A stretch of 5,739 bases of DNA from an uncultured Elusimicrobia bacterium (GTDB taxonomy: Bacteria > Elusimicrobiota > Elusimicrobia > Elusimicrobiales > Elusimicrobiaceae). The position numbers and the translations under genes were made by a program. Of the stretch, positions 5,245-5,739 are shown piece after piece. Every line of letters starts with the position of its first letter. The stretch's first letter is position 1. The notes under the pieces are model-generated. The model was not told where the DNA came from. It was given only the letters and a program-made list of their open reading frames with translations, and made no database searches. Location: the NCBI GenBank assembly GCA_947164805.1, contig CAMUXX010000068.1, positions 1 to 5,739 of the forward strand, given 5' to 3'.

Positions 5245-5739
5245 ATGAGTTGCGAAAAATGTACACCCCACATTGCAAATATGTGCAGTGTTTGTAAAGG
5301 CGCAAAACACCAACCCGCCCCAATCCCCGAAGAAGGCAAATGGGTTTGCGCTAAAGAAATTAAAGATATCAGCGGTTTAACGCACGGTATCGGCTGGTGC
5401 GCCCCACAACAAGGTGCTTGTAAATTAACTTTAAACATCAAAAACGGTGTTATTAAAGAGGCCTTGGTTGAAACTTTGGGCTGCAGCGGTATGACACACT
5501 CTGCTGCTATGGCTGCAGAAATTTTAACCGGCAAAACAATTTTAGAGGCATTAAATTCGGACCTCGTTTGTGATGCTATCAATACTGCTATGAGGGAATT
5601 ATTCCTTCAAATTGTATACGGACGCTCACAAAGTGCATTTTCCGAAGGCGGTTTGACTATCGGTGCCGGTCTTGAAGACTTAGGTAAAGGCCTTCGCTCA
5701 CAAATCGGCACTATGTATGCGACCGAGGCCAAAGGCCCG
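5245..5739 (+). CDS. IscU/NifU-like iron-sulfur cluster assembly scaffold, 3'-truncated by window edge
   Basis: The frame is open from the ATG at 5245 to the last base, giving 165 visible residues. AAAGGAG (5233-5239) lies 5 bases before the start. The central block matches the IscU/NifU-N fold. GACKL (C59) and LGCSG (C80) occupy the positions of the first two scaffold cysteines of IscU, and C80 is followed by the characteristic small-residue helix and the ILTGKTILEAL segment. The segment where IscU has its third cysteine (KIHC) reads QIVYGRSQ (122-129) with no Cys. The blocks HGIGWCAPQQGAC and GAGLEDLGKGLRS recall a longer anaerobe-type scaffold family of about 240 residues, from memory, so perhaps 75 residues are missing. 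Two extra CxxC pairs (C3/C6, C14/C17) mark the N-terminus. The gene is divergent from LplT-Aas; downstream partners are outside the window. A scaffold or carrier role in Fe-S cluster assembly in the cytoplasm is inferred. Confidence 0.85.
   Translation, partial: MSCEKCTPHIANMCSVCKGAKHQPAPIPEEGKWVCAKEIKDISGLTHGIGWCAPQQGACKLTLNIKNGVIKEALVETLGCSGMTHSAAMAAEILTGKTILEALNSDLVCDAINTAMRELFLQIVYGRSQSAFSEGGLTIGAGLEDLGKGLRSQIGTMYATEAKGP

Noticed and set aside
5131..5313. Open frame of 60 codons on the minus strand across the divergent promoter region
   Set aside because: It overlaps the promoter and start of the scaffold gene and has no recognisable product.
5229..5582. Open frame of 117 codons on the minus strand over the Fe-S scaffold gene
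   Set aside because: The + strand encodes an unmistakable IscU-like protein with a ribosome binding site; the antisense frame has no family resemblance.

Overview
The window is AT-rich bacterial DNA that looks chromosomal. It holds five protein-coding genes: a cysteine-containing YD-repeat protein cut by the left edge, a small secreted orphan, a 22-codon hydrophobic micro-ORF, a very large fused LplT-Aas phospholipid-repair protein, and an IscU/NifU-like Fe-S scaffold cut by the right edge. Every start codon inside the window has a strong AAGGAG-type ribosome binding site about 5 bases upstream. The lysophospholipid flippase/acyltransferase fusion and the short Lys-rich signal peptide ending in 'FAQ' suggest a Gram-negative envelope. 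The Fe-S protein is of a type I associate with anaerobes, mainly Clostridia and other gut bacteria. A low-GC anaerobic, probably gut-associated Gram-negative (for example Elusimicrobiota or a gut alphaproteobacterial lineage) would fit, but the sequence does not settle the phylum.

Left part (1-1375, + strand): the C-terminal part of a protein made of tandem 31-34 residue 'YTYDANGNMTS'-type units, each with a cysteine pair. A hairpin without a T-tract follows, then a 153-residue secreted protein of unknown function and a clear intrinsic terminator. The 63-base gap and the weak hairpin leave open whether the first two genes are co-transcribed.

Middle (1376-1674): 208 bases without a gene, then a 22-codon hydrophobic ORF with a perfect Shine-Dalgarno. 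It is followed by a symmetric A-tract/T-tract hairpin that can terminate both this small gene and the convergent large gene.

Right part (1675-5739): the minus-strand gene for an 1142-residue fusion of an MFS lysophospholipid flippase, a PlsC-type acyltransferase and an acyl-ACP synthetase. In E. coli these functions are split between LplT and Aas. The most striking observation is that the catalytic His of the acyltransferase HX4D motif is Asn (N461), while every synthetase motif is intact. A 141-base divergent intergenic region, with a good extended -10 promoter on the + strand, leads to the Fe-S scaffold gene. That gene has two CxxC pairs at its N-terminus and no obvious third scaffold cysteine.

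I see no mobile element, CRISPR array, tRNA or rRNA. The genes do not form one recognisable pathway. The items that most deserve follow-up are the degenerate acyltransferase centre, the cysteine-clasped YD repeats and the micro-ORF.
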